Shown in pieces: positions 34,656 through 44,068 of a stretch of 49,655 nt of DNA; position 1 is the first letter of the stretch; every line of letters starts with the position of its first letter. The DNA comes from an uncultured Prevotella sp. Its GTDB lineage: Bacteria; Bacteroidota; Bacteroidia; Bacteroidales; Bacteroidaceae. Location: the NCBI GenBank assembly GCA_900770845.1, contig CAAGLS010000103.1:1-49655 (forward strand), read 5' to 3'. The translations under genes and the position numbers were made by a program. The notes under the pieces were generated by a model that did no database searches, had not been told where the DNA came from, and was given only the letters and a program-made list of their open reading frames with translations.

Positions 34656-36170
34656 ATGCCCAACACAACAAACAGGAAACCCGCATCCTCCAACACCCCA
34701 ATCGATCCCTCGTTCGGCCATCTCCAGCCACAGGCCCTTGATATAGAAAAGGCCGTCTTGGGCGCGCTGATGGTGGACAAGGACGCTTTCTCCATGGTTT
34801 CGGAAGTGCTTCACCCCGAGACGTTCTACGATCCAAGGCACCAAAAAATCTATACGGCCATCCAGACGCTCAATATGGACGAGAAGCCTGTAGACTTCAT
34901 GACCGTCGCCGACCAGCTGGAACGCCAGGGAGACTTGGAGACCGTTGGCGGAGCGCCCTATATCGTCGAGCTATCGTCGCGCGTGGCGTCATCGGCCAAC
35001 ATCGAGTACCATGCCCACATCATCGCCCAAAAATACCTGGCCCGCCAGCTTATCCACTTCGCCTCGGAGATCGAGACCAAGGCGTTCGACCCCACCGTCG
35101 ACGTAGACGAGCTGATGCAGGCGGCGGAGGGGGCGCTGTTTGAACTCTCGCGGAAGAACATGCGCCAGGACTTCACGCAGATTGACCCCGTCATCAAACA
35201 GGCCGTCGACGCCATCACCAAGGCTTCGGCCAACGACGGAGGCATCACCGGCATCCCCTCTGGCTACACCAAACTCGACGAGGTGACCAGCGGATGGCAG
35301 CGCAGCGACCTCATCATCATCGCCGGCCGCCCCGCCATGGGAAAGACCTCCTTTGCACTGAGCCTGGCCAAGAACGCCGCCGTGGACTACAAGATCCCCA
35401 TCGGATTCTTCTCGCTCGAAATGAACAACGTACAACTCGTCAACCGCCTCATCTCCAACACCTGCCGAATCAAGGGTTCCAAGATACTCAACGGACAGTT
35501 GGCCCCAGACGAGTGGGAGCGGCTCGACAAGAACCTCGTGCAGCTCACGGGAGCGCCCATCTACATCGACGACACACCAGGCCTTTCGGTGTTCGAACTC
35601 CGCACCAAGGCTCGACGGCTGGTGCGTGAGAAAGGGGTGCAGATCATCATGATTGACTACTTGCAGCTGATGAACGCCAACGGCATGCGATTCAACAACC
35701 GCCAGGAGGAGGTGTCGACCATTTCGCGCTCGCTCAAGGGGCTGGCCAAGGAACTCGACATCCCCATCATCGCCCTCTCACAGCTCAACCGTACGGTGGA
35801 AAACCGTGAGGGGCAGGGCATAGACGGCAAGCGCCCGCAGCTCAGCGACCTGCGCGAATCCGGAGCCATCGAGCAGGACGCCGACATGGTGGTCTTCGTC
35901 CATCGACCCGAATACTACCACATCCTGCAGGACGAGAAGGGCAACAACCTCAAGGGCATGGCCCAAATCATCATAGCCAAGCACCGCAAGGGCGCCACAA
36001 AGGATGTGCTCCTCACTTTCAAGGGAGAATACACTACCTTCCTCAATCCCGAGGAGAACCAGTTCACACCCCTTGACGCAGGCGACCAGGGAGGAGAGAT
36101 CATCGGCAGCCGGCTCAATGGGGAAGATGTGGACGGACTTCCCCCCATGAACAGCGACGTGCCTTATTGA
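34656..36170 (+). CDS. dnaB: replicative DNA helicase DnaB
   Basis: 504 residues. The N-terminal helical domain (~25-125, PQALDIEKAVLGALMVDKDAF) contacts primase, and the RecA-like C-terminal domain has Walker A GRPAMGKT (224-231), Walker B IIMIDYLQLM, and SRSLKGLAKELDIPIIALSQLNR. It unwinds the replication fork. No intein is present at the P-loop, a common insertion site. A 15-bp terminator follows. Confidence 0.96.
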   Translation: MPNTTNRKPASSNTPIDPSFGHLQPQALDIEKAVLGALMVDKDAFSMVSEVLHPETFYDPRHQKIYTAIQTLNMDEKPVDFMTVADQLERQGDLETVGGAPYIVELSSRVASSANIEYHAHIIAQKYLARQLIHFASEIETKAFDPTVDVDELMQAAEGALFELSRKNMRQDFTQIDPVIKQAVDAITKASANDGGITGIPSGYTKLDEVTSGWQRSDLIIIAGRPAMGKTSFALSLAKNAAVDYKIPIGFFSLEMNNVQLVNRLISNTCRIKGSKILNGQLAPDEWERLDKNLVQLTGAPIYIDDTPGLSVFELRTKARRLVREKGVQIIMIDYLQLMNANGMRFNNRQEEVSTISRSLKGLAKELDIPIIALSQLNRTVENREGQGIDGKRPQLSDLRESGAIEQDADMVVFVHRPEYYHILQDEKGNNLKGMAQIIIAKHRKGATKDVLLTFKGEYTTFLNPEENQFTPLDAGDQGGEIIGSRLNGEDVDGLPPMNSDVPY

Positions 36171-36300
36171 CATTCCTCGACCCACACAGGGAGAGCTTCC
36201 CCCCCATAGTCCATACTCCGGCAGAACCTTGAGCCATAAGTATGCAAAGGGTAGGGGAGACACCACCACTCCAGCCCCAGCACGAAGGCGCATGAAACAG

Positions 36301-36338
36301 AAAGCCCTGCAAGCGGAATCTTCGCTTGCAGGGCTTTT
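36301..36338. terminator. bidirectional terminator between dnaB and the TPR gene
   Basis: Perfect 15-bp stem (36301-36315 with 36323-36337), 7-base loop, T run on the plus side and A run giving T on the minus side. It lies between convergent genes. Confidence 0.85.
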
Positions 36339-36363
36339 GGTTGATGCTTGGGCCGACTGACGA

Positions 36364-37575
36364 TTACTGCTTGGCAATGGCCTCAAGCTCCTTGGTGCGC
36401 GAATCGTCGGCACCATAAACGTTGTAGTAGCACTGGTAGAGGATGTAGGCCCAGCTGATTTGCTCCTGGTTGGGATCCAGCTGGCGTGCCTTCTCCAGAT
36501 AAGTGATGGCGTCCTGATAGAGTGTCTTGCGCTGGGCGACATTGTCTATGAGGGAGGCCTTGTTGATGATGGCGGCGGCAAGGCTGTAGTTCACGGCAAC
36601 GACATCATCCTTGATGGAGATGCACTTCTTGAAGCTCTCGATGGCCTTGTCGTACTCGCGCTTGTCCTCTTCCAGCCTGCCCTTGAGATACCAGGCGGAA
36701 AGATTGTTGGGATCCTTGGCGAACTTGTCTTTCAGAAGCCCATCCACCTTGCTGTCCTGCCCGAGGCTCCTATAGAGGTTGGCCAACTGCTCGAAGACGG
36801 CGTCCGACTCAGGATGCTGCTGGTAGATGGCTTCCATGTTGGCGGCGAACTTCACGGAGTCCTCGTGGGTCTTCAGGTTCTCACCTGCCAACTGCACCTT
36901 GGTGTTCAAGGCATCCTTTGCCCATTCAGGGTCCTGCATGGCCACATCCAAATATCTGTTGGCCTTGTCATACTGCTTCAACAGACCTGCGTAATAGCCA
37001 GCCCAAAGGGCAACCTGGCCGCCGCTATACTGCTGCTCCGCCTGTTGGTCGACGAATGGACTGTTCTTGGTGTCAATCACGGCTCCCCAATATTTCACCG
37101 TGCCCAAAGTGTCGCGGTTGGTGGCGGCCCACTGCCCAGCGTTGACCAGACCCAATCGGGCATTGGTGACGCTCTGCAGAATGCCCTGCAGGAACTTTGG
37201 CTTGACCTTGCCCTTCTCGTCGGGCATGTTGTCGTACTTGGCGCACTCCACGGCGCACTCCACGGCGTTGTAGGCGGCGTCATACATGGCGGCGGTGTCG
37301 ACGGGCTGCACCTTCTGTCCGGTCTTGGCGGCCAGCTCATTGGCGGCCATGGTGTTGTTCTGTGTGTTGTAGTAGTCGATGGCCAAGCCCACAAGGTGGT
37401 TGTAGGCAGCGGCCTTCTCCTTGTCGTTGGCAAAAGCGTTGAGGTTCTGCTTGACCAAAGCCTCAGCCTCGGCATAAGTCTTGGCCTTCTTGACGGCCTT
37501 CAGGGCGTCGCTGTCGCCGGCAAACGCTGAAGAAGCGCCGAGCAGCAACAGGGCTGCAATCATTAATTTTCTCAT
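36364..37575 (-). CDS. exported tetratricopeptide repeat protein
   Basis: 403 residues. Signal peptide 1-19 (LMIAALLLLGASSAFA). The C-terminal half carries recognisable TPRs (VFEQLANLYRSLGQDSKVDGLL, LSAWYLKGRLEEDKREYDKAIESFKKC, YQDAITYLEKARQLDP). The N-terminal half is helical with a CAVECAKYDN-type pair of cysteines. It starts 26 bases after gyrA on the same strand, an arrangement common in Bacteroidota, so it is probably co-transcribed. The function is unknown; scaffolding in the periplasm is likely. Confidence 0.82.
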   Translation of the reverse strand: MRKLMIAALLLLGASSAFAGDSDALKAVKKAKTYAEAEALVKQNLNAFANDKEKAAAYNHLVGLAIDYYNTQNNTMAANELAAKTGQKVQPVDTAAMYDAAYNAVECAVECAKYDNMPDEKGKVKPKFLQGILQSVTNARLGLVNAGQWAATNRDTLGTVKYWGAVIDTKNSPFVDQQAEQQYSGGQVALWAGYYAGLLKQYDKANRYLDVAMQDPEWAKDALNTKVQLAGENLKTHEDSVKFAANMEAIYQQHPESDAVFEQLANLYRSLGQDSKVDGLLKDKFAKDPNNLSAWYLKGRLEEDKREYDKAIESFKKCISIKDDVVAVNYSLAAAIINKASLIDNVAQRKTLYQDAITYLEKARQLDPNQEQISWAYILYQCYYNVYGADDSRTKELEAIAKQ

Positions 37576-37601
37576 AATTGTTTTGGTTTAAATGGATTAT
37601 T

Positions 37602-40244
37602 CTATTCTGCATCGTTGTTTTCTAAAGAATCCGCGCCGGCGTCCGCTGGCGTAATGTCGTCACCCGCTTCAGGCTCCTGATAAGCGTCCGCGAGGTTCTC
37701 GGCAGTGTTGTCGGCCTGTATCTTCTCATTCTGGTGAGCCCACTGGGCGCGGCTTTCCTCCTCCACGGCAGCCTCAAGCTCAGAACTCATCACCTTGCAG
37801 ACGCTTGCGATGACATCATTCTTCTTGGTGAGGTTGATGAGGCGCACGCCCTGTGTGTTGCGGCCCATGACGCGCACATCGGCAACGGCCATGCGAATCA
37901 CGATGCCACTCTTGTTGATGATCATCAGGTCGTTCTCGTCGGTCACGTTCTTGATGGCTACCAAACGGCCGGTCTTGTCGGTGATGTTGAGCGTGCGTAC
38001 GCCCTTGCCGCCCCGGAAGGTCTTGCGGTATTCCTCCACCTGGGAACGCTTGCCGTAACCTTCCTCGCTGACCACCATCACGGTCTCGGCCTGCGGGTCG
38101 TTGATGACAATCATGCCGATGACCTCATCGCCCTGACCGTTGAGCGTCATGCCCTTCACTCCAGTGGACACGCGGCCCATGGGGCGGATGTCGGTCTCGT
38201 TGAAGCGGCAGGCGCGGCCATTGCGGTCGGCGAGAATCAACTCGTTGTGGCCATTGGTGAGCCTAACGTCTACCACCTCGTCGCCCTCATTCAGATTGAT
38301 GGCAATGACGCCATTGGCACGCGGGCGGGAGTACTGCTCCAAGACGGTTTTCTTCACGATGCCAAACTTGGTGGCGAAGATGACGTAGTGGCTGTTGATG
38401 AACTCCTTGTTGTCGAGGCCGCCGCCGCGGAGGCGGAGGAATGCGTTGACGGAGTCGTCGCTCTCGATGTTGAGAAGATTCTGAATGGCACGCCCCTTGG
38501 AGTTCTTCTCTCCCTCGGGAATGTCGTAGCAGTGGAGCCAGTAGATGCGTCCCTTCTTGGTGAAGAAAAGCATGGTCTGGTGCATCGTGGCGGGATAGAT
38601 GTATTCCGTGAAGTCGTTGTCGCGGGTATGGGCGCCCTTGGAACCCACTCCGCCTCGGGCTTGCTCGCGGAACTCACTCAGCGGAGTGCGCTTGATGTAG
38701 CCCAAGTGGCTGACGGTGATGACCACGGGGTCGTTGGGATAGAAGTCCTCGGCATTGAACTCATGCTCGTCGGGAATGATCTGGGTGCGTCGCTCATCGT
38801 TGAACTGCTGCTTCACCTCCAAAAGCTCTTTCTTCATCACTTCCTTGCACTTCTCGGGATCGTCGAGGATGGACTGCAGTTCCTCAATGTTCCTCATCAA
38901 CTCGTCAAACTCGGCATGCAACTGCTCCAGGCGGAGACCCGTGAGCTGCGAGAGGCGCATGTCGACAATGGCCTTGCTCTGGAGGTTGTCGAGGTCGAAG
39001 CGCTTCTCCAAGTTGGCTTGCGCCTCGGCCGGGGTCTTGCTGCCACGGATGATATGCACCACCTCGTCTATGTTGTCGCAGGCAATGATCAAGCCCTCAA
39101 GGATGTGTGCGCGCTCCTTGGCCTTTCGGAGGTCATACTGCGTGCGGCGGATGGTCACGTCGTGGCGATGCTCCACAAAGTACCTCACGCAGTCGGCCAG
39201 ACTCAGCAGGCGGGGACGTCCCTTGACCAAAGCAATGCAGTTGACGGAGAAGGAACTCTGAAGGGCAGTGAGCTTGAAGAGCTTGTTGAGAATGACATTG
39301 GCGTTGGCATCCTTCTTCACGTCCACAACGATACGCATGCCCTGACGGCCCGTCTCGTCGTTGACATTGGAGATGCCGTCAATCTTCCCCTCCTTCACCA
39401 AGTCGGCGATGTACTCAATGAGCTGCCGCTTGTTGACACCGTAGGGAATCTCCGTCACCACAATCTTGTCGTGGCTCTCGCCGGCCTCGATCTCGGCCTT
39501 GGCACGCATGATGATGCGCCCGCGCCCCGTCTCGTAAGCTTCCTTTACCCCCTTTAGGCCATAGATGTAGGCTCCTGTGGGGAAGTCGGGCGCGGGAATA
39601 TGGCGCATCAGCTCGGTGCTGGTGATTTCGGGATTGTCTATGAATGCACAGCAGCCGTCTATCACCTCGCCCAAATTGTGGGTGGGGATGTTGGTGGCCA
39701 TACCTACGGCTATGCCATTTCCGCCATTGACCAAGAGGTTGGGAATCTTGGTGGGCATGACGGATGGTTCCTGCAGGGTGTCATCGAAGTTGTTGACCAT
39801 GTCGACGGTCTCCTTCTCAAGGTCGTCCATCGTGCGCTCTCCCATCTTGGAGAGGCGGCACTCGGTGTAACGCATGGCAGCGGGAGAGTCTCCATCGACC
39901 GACCCGAAGTTGCCCTGCCCGTCGACGAGCTTGTAGCGCATGTTCCAATCCTGCCCCATGCGCACCAAAGCCCCGTATACGGAACTGTCGCCATGAGGAT
40001 GGTATTTGCCCAAGACCTCACCTACGACACGCGCGCATTTCTTATAGGGCTTGTCGCTCGTGTTGCCGATGCCAGACATTCCGTAGAGGATACGGCGGTG
40101 GACGGGCTTGAAGCCATCACGCACGTCGGGCAACGCCCTTGCCACGATGACCGACATGGAATAGTCGATGTAAGAGGACTTCATCTCCTCTTCGATGTTG
40201 ATCTTTAAAATTCTGTCCTGATCAATTGTCTGATTGTTGTCCAT
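37602..40244 (-). CDS. gyrA: DNA gyrase subunit A
   Basis: 880 residues. The breakage-reunion domain has KYHPHGDSSVYGALVRM and the catalytic Tyr126 in PAAMRYTE. The C-terminal beta-pinwheel has the GyrA box in the form QARGGVG and ends in an acidic tail, as in E. coli. It introduces negative supercoils together with GyrB. The GyrA box separates it from ParC. In the quinolone pocket Ser87 (E. coli Ser83) is kept, but the position of E. coli Asp87 is Gly91. Length is slightly above the usual because of the tail. Confidence 0.96.
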   Translation of the reverse strand: MDNNQTIDQDRILKINIEEEMKSSYIDYSMSVIVARALPDVRDGFKPVHRRILYGMSGIGNTSDKPYKKCARVVGEVLGKYHPHGDSSVYGALVRMGQDWNMRYKLVDGQGNFGSVDGDSPAAMRYTECRLSKMGERTMDDLEKETVDMVNNFDDTLQEPSVMPTKIPNLLVNGGNGIAVGMATNIPTHNLGEVIDGCCAFIDNPEITSTELMRHIPAPDFPTGAYIYGLKGVKEAYETGRGRIIMRAKAEIEAGESHDKIVVTEIPYGVNKRQLIEYIADLVKEGKIDGISNVNDETGRQGMRIVVDVKKDANANVILNKLFKLTALQSSFSVNCIALVKGRPRLLSLADCVRYFVEHRHDVTIRRTQYDLRKAKERAHILEGLIIACDNIDEVVHIIRGSKTPAEAQANLEKRFDLDNLQSKAIVDMRLSQLTGLRLEQLHAEFDELMRNIEELQSILDDPEKCKEVMKKELLEVKQQFNDERRTQIIPDEHEFNAEDFYPNDPVVITVSHLGYIKRTPLSEFREQARGGVGSKGAHTRDNDFTEYIYPATMHQTMLFFTKKGRIYWLHCYDIPEGEKNSKGRAIQNLLNIESDDSVNAFLRLRGGGLDNKEFINSHYVIFATKFGIVKKTVLEQYSRPRANGVIAINLNEGDEVVDVRLTNGHNELILADRNGRACRFNETDIRPMGRVSTGVKGMTLNGQGDEVIGMIVINDPQAETVMVVSEEGYGKRSQVEEYRKTFRGGKGVRTLNITDKTGRLVAIKNVTDENDLMIINKSGIVIRMAVADVRVMGRNTQGVRLINLTKKNDVIASVCKVMSSELEAAVEEESRAQWAHQNEKIQADNTAENLADAYQEPEAGDDITPADAGADSLENNDAE

Positions 40245-40439
40245 TATAATATTACATTTTTTGCAGCAAATGGGCCGTATGGCCTTTTTTTCGCGTTCTC
40301 AGCGTTTTCAATGCTTCTTTTCAAGGTGTAAAATTAATAAATATATTCCATACAGAAAACGTTTTAAGGCTAATTTTTGAGCTTACACGCGATTTTATCC
40401 CGAAATTAGCCGCATGCACCATATTTTCAGACAAAAATT

Positions 40440-40469
40440 TTGCAGAAAGAAAAAAATGACGTATTTTTG
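40440..40469 (+). promoter_or_regulatory. full -33/-7 promoter before the beta-propeller-like gene
   Basis: TTG at 40440-40442, 19 bases, then TATTTTTG at 40462-40469. It lies 22 bases before ATG 40492. No comparable box was found for gyrA on the other strand. Confidence 0.7.
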
Positions 40470-40491
40470 TAAAGACAACAAAAACCGAAGA

Positions 40492-41583
40492 ATGAAACTG
40501 AGACGACTCACATATCTGTTTTTATTCCTGCTGCTGGTCCCCATCGTGGGCAACGCGCAAAGAAAAGTGAAGAAAGCCAAACAGGCCACGCAGACGCACA
40601 ATGCCCTGTTCGAGCAGCTCCTGCCCAACACGGCAAAGGTGATGTTCATCGACAGTGTAGTGGTGGCAAAAGACGACGACTGGATGAAATACATCCCCAT
40701 GGACAAGGAAAACGGAATCATAAGGATGGAAGCCGACCGGACCACATACGAGAATGGGTTCGGAAACTACAGGCTTCTTGCTTTCCGTGACACAACCGAC
40801 AGGGGAATCTATTCTCAGAGTTTGACGGGCAACGGATTCTCCACCCCCCAAAGACACCCCGAACTCTCGGAGGGAGTCTCCCATGCGGGCTATCCATTCT
40901 TGGCGGCTGACGGCAAGACTCTGTATTTCTCGGGCGAGGGCAAGAACAGCATTGGGAAGAGGGACATCTTCATGTCGATCTACAATCGCGATGGCAACGC
41001 TTTCTATCAGCCTGAGAATTATGGCCTTCCCTTCAACTCAACGGCCAATGACTATCTGCTCATCATCAATGACTACGACACATTGGGGTGGTTGGTGAGC
41101 GACAGGTTCCAGCCAGAGGGAAAGGTCTGCATCTACACTTTTGTGCCTACAGCCGTGAGGGAGTCCTTGGATGGAGGCGAGCTGGGAGAGGGAAAGCTCC
41201 GCAACCTGGCCCAGCTGAGGGACATCTCCCTTACTTGGACCTTCGGCGACAGGGAGAGGGCCTTGAAACGCCTCCAAGCCTTGAGGCAGAGGTTGAAGAG
41301 GATGGGGCAAACGCAGGGACTCACGTTTGTTGTGAACGACAACACCGTATACCACACAATCGACGACTTCCGTTCGGCCGAGGCCAAACAGCTCTATGGC
41401 CAGTTGGTGGAACTAAGAAAGGAAATCTCGCACAAGAAGTCACGCTTGGACGACCTCCGCTCCCACACCAAAGATTCTCGCAGGGAAATCCTATCATTGG
41501 AACAAGAGCTTCCACAGCAGGAAGAAAAAGCGAGAACGCTGGAAAAGAGAATTAGAATCATTGAAAACCAAAAGTTAAGATAA
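40492..41583 (+). CDS. exported WD40/PD40-like protein with C-terminal coiled coil
   Basis: 363 residues from ATG 40492. Signal peptide 1-22 (YLFLFLLLVPIVGNAQ). The centre has TolB-like beta-propeller strands (GYPFLAADGKTLYFSGEGKNSIGKRDIFMS, YNRDGNAFYQPENYGLPFNS, LGWLVSDR). The last ~80 residues are a charged coiled coil (LYGQLVELRKEISHKKSRLDDLRSH to the end). Few propeller blades are visible, so the propeller may be incomplete or finished by a partner. The stop overlaps the next start by one base. The function is unknown. Confidence 0.7.
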   Translation: MKLRRLTYLFLFLLLVPIVGNAQRKVKKAKQATQTHNALFEQLLPNTAKVMFIDSVVVAKDDDWMKYIPMDKENGIIRMEADRTTYENGFGNYRLLAFRDTTDRGIYSQSLTGNGFSTPQRHPELSEGVSHAGYPFLAADGKTLYFSGEGKNSIGKRDIFMSIYNRDGNAFYQPENYGLPFNSTANDYLLIINDYDTLGWLVSDRFQPEGKVCIYTFVPTAVRESLDGGELGEGKLRNLAQLRDISLTWTFGDRERALKRLQALRQRLKRMGQTQGLTFVVNDNTVYHTIDDFRSAEAKQLYGQLVELRKEISHKKSRLDDLRSHTKDSRREILSLEQELPQQEEKARTLEKRIRIIENQKLR

Positions 41584-42455
41584 TGAACAAATATTTTTCA
41601 CCTTCCGAGCTGCTCATCAATGACGATGGCAGCATCTACCATCTACACTTGAAACCGGAACACCTTGCCGACAAGGTCATGCTCGTGGGCGACCCCGATC
41701 GCGTCGACCTGGTGGCAACCCATCTGAGCGACATTGAATGCGACGTACGCAACCGGGAGTTCCATACCATCACAGGCAGGTACAAAGGAAAAAGAATCAC
41801 CGTACAAGGAACAGGAATCGGTTGCGACAACATCGACATCGTGCTCAACGAATTGGATGCCTGCGCCAACATCGACTTCCAAACTCGTGAGGAAAAGAAA
41901 GAACTGAGACATCTCACCATCGTTAGGGTGGGAACCTGTGGCGGTCTGCAGCCCAACACTCCCACTGGCACGTTCATCGCCAGCGTGAAAAGCATCGGCT
42001 TCGACGGCCTGCTCAACTTCTATGGAAAGCGCGACGAGGTATGTGACCTGAAGATGGAACAGGCTTTCATCAAGCACATGAACTGGGTGCGACCAACGTG
42101 CATTCCCTACATTGCTCCTTCCGACGGCGAACTCCTCAACAGGATAGCAACAGACGACATGGTGAGAGGCTATACGGTGGCTTGTGGAGGATTCTTCGGC
42201 CCGCAGGGGCGCGAGCTGCGAGTGCCTCTGGCCGACCCGAGGCAGAACGAGAAGATTGAAACCTTTGAATACGAAGGACTTCACATCACGAACTTTGAAA
42301 TGGAATCATCGGCCGTGGCCGGCCTCAGCCGAATGATGGGCCACAAGGCCCTCACATGCTGCATGGTGATAGCCAATCGGCGTACGGGAACTGCTGACGC
42401 AGGCCAACACGCCTCGATTGACAACCTGATCGTGAAAGTCCTTGAACGAATATAA
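41583..42455 (+). CDS. nucleoside phosphorylase (uridine phosphorylase-like)
   Basis: 290 residues, PNP/UDP family I. VMLVGDPDRV (phosphate/nucleoside loop), GTGIGCDNIDIVLNEL, RVGTCGGLQPNTPTG, and FEMESSAVAGLSRMMGH (ribose-binding Met-Glu-Ser). It cleaves a nucleoside with phosphate to give base and ribose-1-phosphate. The length and the large insert favour the Bacteroidota uridine phosphorylase group, but the base specificity cannot be fixed by eye. The start overlaps the previous stop (TAATG). Confidence 0.88.
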   Translation: MNKYFSPSELLINDDGSIYHLHLKPEHLADKVMLVGDPDRVDLVATHLSDIECDVRNREFHTITGRYKGKRITVQGTGIGCDNIDIVLNELDACANIDFQTREEKKELRHLTIVRVGTCGGLQPNTPTGTFIASVKSIGFDGLLNFYGKRDEVCDLKMEQAFIKHMNWVRPTCIPYIAPSDGELLNRIATDDMVRGYTVACGGFFGPQGRELRVPLADPRQNEKIETFEYEGLHITNFEMESSAVAGLSRMMGHKALTCCMVIANRRTGTADAGQHASIDNLIVKVLERI

Positions 42456-42466
42456 CAGATACTATT

Positions 42467-43825
42467 TTGAGTGATACAATTTGTGCCTTGGCCACACCTG
42501 CAGGCGGAGCCTTAGGCATCATACGCATTAGTGGCGACAAGACATTCAAGATTGTGGAGGGTATGCTCAGAACACGCCTGGGCAAGCCCTTCACCTATGA
42601 TAGAAACAAGAAACGTTTCTATGGAGACCTCATCTCCAAAGAAGGCGAACTGATTGACGATGTGGTGGTCAATTTCTACTCCTCACCTCATTCTTATACA
42701 GGTGAGGACTGTGCTGAAATCTCCTGCCATGGCTCTGCCTATATCCTCCAACAAGCCCTTGCGGCATTAATTAGGGCAGGATGCCGCCAGGCTGAGCCTG
42801 GAGAATACACCAAACGGGCCTATCTCAACGGACGCATGGACCTTAGCCAGGCCGAAGCCGTGGCAGACCTCATAAGCGCCTCTAACGAGGCTTCCCACAA
42901 GGTTGCCTTGGGCCAGTTGAGAGGCCATATCAGTGATGCTCTGGCCAACTTGAGAGACAAGCTCTTGAAAATGAACTCCCTCCTGGAACTGGAACTGGAC
43001 TTCAGCGACCACGAGGAGTTGGAGTTTGCAAAACGGCCGGAACTTCAGGCGTTGGCCGAAGAACTGAAAGACAAAATAGAAAAAATCGCCAGCACGTTCG
43101 CCGCTGGAAAAGCCATCAAAGACGGGATAGCCGTTGCAATAGTAGGAAAGCCCAATGTAGGGAAGAGCACTCTGCTGAACAGGCTCCTGCGTGAAGACCG
43201 TTCCATTGTGAGCAATGTAAGCGGGACAACACGCGATGTGATTGAAGACACGACGACCATCCATGGAATAACATTCCGATTCATTGATACGGCCGGATTG
43301 AGAGACACCACGGACGAGATAGAAAGAATGGGAATCGAACGCACTTACAAGAAGCTTTCGGAAGCCTCCGTCGTATTATGGGTAGTCGACGAAAGGCCAT
43401 CCCAAAAAGAAATTGCCGAGATGAGTTCGTTGGCCATCGGAAAGAAAATGATTACGGTTTTCAACAAGGCCGACCTCCATCATCCAGAGGGTACACCGCC
43501 ACAGACTGAGGACGAAATCATAGTATCCGCAAAGTACGACCACGACTTGTCGCATTTGGAGGAAGTCCTTTACAAGTCAGCCTGTATACCAGACTTGTCG
43601 GAGAATGACGTGATTGTTACCAATTCCCGTCATTACAGTGCCTTGGTCAAGGCCAACGCGAGCGTATGCAGGGTTATCGACGGTCTGAAACAAGGATTGA
43701 GCGCAGATTTCATTAGTGAGGATCTTCGAATCTGTCTTGACGATCTTGCCGACATTACAGGTGGTGCCATCACCCCACAAGAAACGCTCAACTCTATATT
43801 TTCACATTTCTGCATAGGAAAGTGA
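42467..43825 (+). CDS. mnmE: tRNA modification GTPase MnmE (TrmE/ThdF)
   Basis: 452 residues from TTG 42467, which gives the conserved start MSDTICALATPAGGALGIIRISG. Tetrahydrofolate-binding N-domain, helical domain, and inserted G domain with G1 GKPNVGKS (227-234), G2 GTTRD (253-257), G3 DTAG (274-277) and G4 NKAD. The C-terminus is FCIGK with the conserved Cys449. With MnmG it makes the 5-carboxymethylaminomethyl modification of wobble uridine. Its 3' end is the apparent integration site of the following mobile element, and the reading frame is kept intact. Confidence 0.96.
   Translation: MSDTICALATPAGGALGIIRISGDKTFKIVEGMLRTRLGKPFTYDRNKKRFYGDLISKEGELIDDVVVNFYSSPHSYTGEDCAEISCHGSAYILQQALAALIRAGCRQAEPGEYTKRAYLNGRMDLSQAEAVADLISASNEASHKVALGQLRGHISDALANLRDKLLKMNSLLELELDFSDHEELEFAKRPELQALAEELKDKIEKIASTFAAGKAIKDGIAVAIVGKPNVGKSTLLNRLLREDRSIVSNVSGTTRDVIEDTTTIHGITFRFIDTAGLRDTTDEIERMGIERTYKKLSEASVVLWVVDERPSQKEIAEMSSLAIGKKMITVFNKADLHHPEGTPPQTEDEIIVSAKYDHDLSHLEEVLYKSACIPDLSENDVIVTNSRHYSALVKANASVCRVIDGLKQGLSADFISEDLRICLDDLADITGGAITPQETLNSIFSHFCIGK
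43808..43825 (+). other. putative attachment site (attL) at the mnmE 3' end
   Basis: The last six codons of mnmE (FCIGK and stop) lie directly upstream of an integrase gene in the same orientation. The same codons form the core site for SGI1-type elements. The other junction lies outside the window, so the core repeat cannot be confirmed. Confidence 0.55.
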
Positions 43826-43932
43826 TTGAGTGCTAAGAAAATACAAAGAAAAGATAAAATAACGCCATAAATCACTGATTAATAGGTTCTTAAAAATCTA
43901 TAACGGTTAGCTTTATTTTTTCGTTTTATCTC

Positions 43933-43961
43933 TTGTTATCAAAAAGAAATGCCTATTTTTG
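43933..43961 (+). promoter_or_regulatory. integrase promoter (TTG...TATTTTTG)
   Basis: TTG at 43933-43935, 18 bases, then TATTTTTG at 43954-43961, leading into the TTTGTCCC repeat cluster and the integrase gene. Confidence 0.6.
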
Positions 43962-44006
43962 TCCCCAGTTTGTCCCCCGTGGGACAAAATTGGGGCGAGG
44001 GACAAA
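43958..44006. repeat. four TTTGTCCC motifs, two direct and two inverted
   Basis: TTTGTCCC at 43958-43965 and 43969-43976, and the reverse complement GGGACAAA at 43981-43988 and 43999-44006. The middle pair makes a tight palindrome (TTTGTCCC-CCGT-GGGACAAA). The position between the attachment site, the integrase promoter and the integrase start suggests integrase arm sites or an autoregulatory operator. Confidence 0.75.
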
Positions 44007-44068
44007 AAATCAACCCGATTTAAGCTTTGATAACATTTGTGTAATTCATCAAATAAAGAAGACTGATT

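Noticed and set aside
37734..39557. Long open frame antisense to gyrA (over 600 codons)
   Set aside because: It lies wholly opposite a certain gene and has no recognisable domains. Long antisense frames also occur opposite other genes here (36460-37530, 27067-28041, 29108-30058), a by-product of codon use.
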